Below are positions 61,626-64,000 of a stretch of 64,000 nt of DNA, one piece after another. This DNA comes from Montifringilla adamsi (lineage: Eukaryota; Chordata; Aves; Passeriformes; Passeridae). The stretch covers positions 124,001 through 188,000 of the forward strand of contig JAGGNK010015336.1 of the NCBI GenBank assembly GCA_017590115.1, written 5' to 3'. Each line of letters opens with the position of its first letter. Within the stretch, counting starts at the first letter, position 1. The notes under the pieces were generated by a model. It saw nothing but the letters and a program-made list of their open reading frames with translations. It was not told the DNA's origin and did not search any database. The position numbers were made by a program, and so were the translations under genes.

Positions 61626-62904
61626 GTGCAGTGACACCTTGGAGAGTGACTGTCATCCAGGATGAAGGAAGCTCCCAGTGATCCTTTGCAATGGAAGGAG
61701 AAGTGTTACGCTGGCCCGTGTGGACAGAGGATGGGCTCAAAAAGCCACAGACAGAAGGTATTATACTCTGACAGGCAGGTAAAAGATTTTTTTGAGCAGG
61801 CAACAAATTATGTCCCCAGGTACAGAGTAGAGTCACGGTAAATTCTGTTACTTTCCACTTGCTTTGGAAAAGGAAAGTAACAGAATGGCGAAGGAAAATC
61901 ACATTTTTGGTGTTCAACAGCTGCAACAGGAAGTTGTTTGTGTTGTTCAAGTGTGCCACTTGGAAGGGTTTACCATTTGCTACTAGAGCTCAGTTGTGTG
62001 TATGATTACATAAGATTTTCACAGGAAAAAAAACAAGCTCCTTCAGTCTGCATAGCTTACGGTTATTATTCCCCATGACTTCCATTTGTTTGGGATTACA
62101 CCGTCCATTACCCATTTATGTTTAGGCTGTAAAAGAAGAAACATCTTGATATTGCTGGGTAATGTCAACTAAACTCTGCCTGCTTGCACTTGTCACTCTC
62201 TAAGGACCCTACATAAGCCCAGAGCTTTATTTTTTTGCAAAGGGAAGTCACAGAAAGCAATAACAGATCTTCACAACATCAGCTACGAGGCCTGTTCACA
62301 GTAATCACCACACACAATGCAAAAAAAAGCAGCAAAACCAGGCAGCTTTCATGTAGTCACTAAGAACAAGAGAGTGATTTATCAGTGGTGGAAGAACAAT
62401 GTGTGTGATTGTTGTTCCTATTAAAGTGCTGGGAGATAGCAGCCACAACGCCATTCCCATCCTCTTCATCAAGGAGTTGGAAAATCAGGGTCATTTATGC
62501 AGTGCAAATCCCCCACACTTTTCTCCATTAAAAGTCATTCAAACATCACCAATGCTTGTGCTGTTGGCAGCCAGAGCACTAAAGAACACCAGTTGTCAGT
62601 AGAGTTGAGATGCTGAAAGGCAGAAAAGCACAAACATCCCTTTGCTTCCTTAAGGATCATCCCCAGCAGCATCCAGAGCATTCTCTTCACAATACAGTGC
62701 CAGAGAATGAGGGGGAAAAGGGTCCTACACAAAGTAAACCAAAATCTGGATATAAATCAGACATCACTATACATATTCAGTAGTCCAAATTATTATAAAG
62801 TAGTTGAACTATATAAGAACCAAAGGGAATTCATGGTTTACTGTGGAAGCTGACCTATAATTAATACTGACTTGCCAGAGAGCCCCATCACATTTCCTGT
62901 AGTA

Positions 62905-63045
62905 AAATCATAGAATCACAACATCAGAGAATACTTTGGGTTGGAAGGGACCTTAAAGATCACCTAATTCCAAATCCCTGCCATAAGCAGTACTCCACTA
63001 GATCAGGCTGCTCAAAGCTGCACCCAGCCTGGCCTTGAACAGTGA
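62905..63045 (-). mobile_element. CR1 LINE 3' end
   Basis: This is antisense CR1: AATCATAGAATCACAACATC, CTTTGGGTTGGAAGGGACCT, TAAAGATCACCTAATTCCAA and CAGCCTGGCCTTGAACAGTG. It is a short, fairly well preserved copy about 160 bp downstream, in gene direction, of the vWA exon. Confidence 0.94.
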
Positions 63046-63204
63046 TCTCTTACAGAGTAGAACTGAGTAGGAGACACAAAAATAAAGAGGCATGAAAGAA
63101 AACAATCATAGCTTTTCATATCTATATGAAATTAGCATATCTAATATTCATATCTATGCTAACTGAACCTATTCTAATTCTGCAGAAAGGAAAGCTCTAC
63201 TTAC

Positions 63205-63771
63205 TCTCACAGAGACGCCTCCTCAGCTTCCCGCGAATTTTATCGATGGCGTTGTAATCAGAGACATGAAACACGTGAGCAGACTTGGGCTCTGAAGCAA
63301 TCTCATCAAGTTCCTCTTTTAAGGCTTCTCCAACACCCACAGCAAAAATCCTAATCCCAGCCTGATGGGCTGCAGTGGCTGGATCCAAGACAAAATCCTG
63401 GCTCCTTCCATCAGTCAAAAGGATAGCCACTTTTTTAACAGTTCGATCACTAAGTCTCCCACCGGCTTCTTTGGAAAAACTGTAGGTGGTGATGTACCTG
63501 AGAGCATCTCCAGTGTTCGTGTTACCCCCATAATACTGGATCTGTCGTGCAGCCTCTTTGATCTCCTCACGGGTTTTGTACTTTCCCAGGTCGAACTCTG
63601 TGCTCGGACGATCGCTGTATCGCACCACCCCGACGCGGGTTTTGTCTGGGCCAATCTCAAAGGTTTCCACCAAATTAGACACCCACTGACGAACTTTCTC
63701 AAAATCTTCTTTTCCGACGCTGGAGGAGGCATCCAAGAGGAAGACAAGGTCATAGTGAACACTCTTGCAAC
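63205..63771 (-). CDS. COL22A1: COL22A1 exon: complete von Willebrand factor A domain
   Basis: One 567-bp exon encodes the whole vWA domain: a split Gly codon, 188 full codons and the first base of the next Asn codon (phase 1-1). The acceptor is CTCTTGCAG and the donor GTAAGT. It begins CKSVHYDLVFLLDASSSVGK. The metal-ion-dependent adhesion site is complete: Asp13-x-Ser15-x-Ser17, Thr84 in GGNTNTGDAL and Asp120 in LLTDGRSQD (numbering from the Cys). It ends HVSDYNAIDKIRGKLRRRLC-E. The human COL22A1 sequence I recall is highly similar, and identical over the AGIRIFAVGVGEALKEEL segment. The domain is extracellular and probably binds cell-surface or matrix partners at tissue junctions, since an alpha2beta1/alpha11beta1 integrin link has been proposed for this collagen. 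The signal peptide must come from an upstream exon outside the window. Confidence 0.98.
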
Positions 63772-64000
63772 CTGCAAGAGTGGCAGAACATATTGTTAAG
63801 GGGAGATGAATGCAGAGGAGCAGACATACCAAATCTTCCCTTGACACAGCTCCCTAGTGAGCAATTTGGAGGAGGCAGAAAACCCTCTCCTTATCCAGCA
63901 GAGGAAGGGCAGATTCCTGGCCCTTCTTCCTTGTGATTCACCTCCTCAGTTTCAGGACATCTAGAGAGCAGCACAGATCTCACTTTGAAATGCAAACCCT
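63772..64000. other. COL22A1: COL22A1 intron (partial) upstream of the vWA exon
   Basis: The sequence above the acceptor has no in-frame ATG and no recognisable signal-peptide exon or promoter. The minus strand next to the exon is a polypyrimidine tract ending CACTCTTGCAG. Confidence 0.75.

Larger units (their letters stand above)
30175..63204. other. COL22A1: COL22A1 intron, about 33.0 kb
   Basis: This is the largest intron in the window, directly after the vWA exon (minus-strand donor GTAAGT, acceptor CTTTTCCAG). It contains about ten CR1 fragments, an LTR-like insert, an ERVL-like GC-rich block, a GGAA microsatellite, an A-rich tract and several homopolymers. The GC-richer stretches at 42.98-43.35 and 49.39-49.66 kb have frames on both strands but no recognised domain. 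The gaps 35.2-41.7, 42.0-44.1, 48.5-51.8, 52.0-54.5, 54.7-57.8 and 58.8-61.2 kb hold no supportable gene. Confidence 0.7.

Noticed and set aside
61234..61959. Minus-strand open frame of 241 codons
   Set aside because: It lies in and beyond a GC-rich repeat-derived block, shows no known domain or splice context, and its composition explains its length.
63772..63847. In-frame extension of the vWA exon with a hydrophobic, signal-peptide-like reading (LVCLLLCIHLPLTICSATLA)
   Set aside because: The frame opens just after a TAG stop and its first usable codon is GTG; there is no in-frame ATG. The hydrophobic residues arise from the polypyrimidine tract ending CTCTTGCAG, a good acceptor whose phase fits the Gly codon. 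The real signal peptide should lie in an exon outside the window.
1..64000. CRISPR arrays, tRNA/rRNA genes, bacterial operons or phage
   Set aside because: No spaced direct repeats, tRNA-like cloverleaf strings or dense coding were seen. The window is vertebrate intronic DNA.

Overview
The window is vertebrate genomic DNA, most likely from a bird. The evidence is one gene spread over small exons in very large introns, GT-AG splice sites, and many copies of CR1 (the dominant avian LINE) in both orientations. Nothing in it looks prokaryotic: there are no operons, CRISPR arrays or RNA genes that I can support.

The only gene I can support is the 5' part of COL22A1 (collagen alpha-1(XXII) chain, a FACIT-like collagen of tissue junctions), on the minus strand, so it reads from high to low coordinates. 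Eight consecutive coding exons were placed by splice sites, phase and similarity to the human protein as I remember it: 63205-63771 (von Willebrand factor A domain), 30100-30174 (linker), 13371-13482, 6482-6605, 4225-4500 and 3143-3223 (thrombospondin-N/laminin-G-like domain), 2427-2540 (cysteine-containing linker) and 1943-1987 (first Gly-X-Y exon). They total 1394 bp and join into one open frame of 464 complete codons after a split Gly codon, with every exon phase matching its neighbour. The signal-peptide exon and promoter should lie above 64000, and most of the triple helix below position 1.

The introns are about 33.0, 16.6, 6.8, 2.0, 1.0, 0.6 and 0.44 kb, from the vWA exon downward. They hold at least fifteen CR1 fragments, simple repeats (a pure GGAA array, a TG/AC perfect hairpin, a 180-bp A-rich tract), and LTR-type insertions. 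A 430-bp TG...CA solo LTR with a 6-bp target duplication sits inside a CR1 copy at 13.9 kb. A second 430-bp LTR-like block splits another CR1 copy at 58.1 kb. A GC-rich block at 61.3 kb resembles the end of an avian ERVL-type element.

I found no convincing previously undescribed system. The most informative points are the complete exon/phase map of the COL22A1 N-terminus, the nested LTR insertions, local duplications within CR1 copies, and two repeat-free AT-rich stretches worth testing for conservation.
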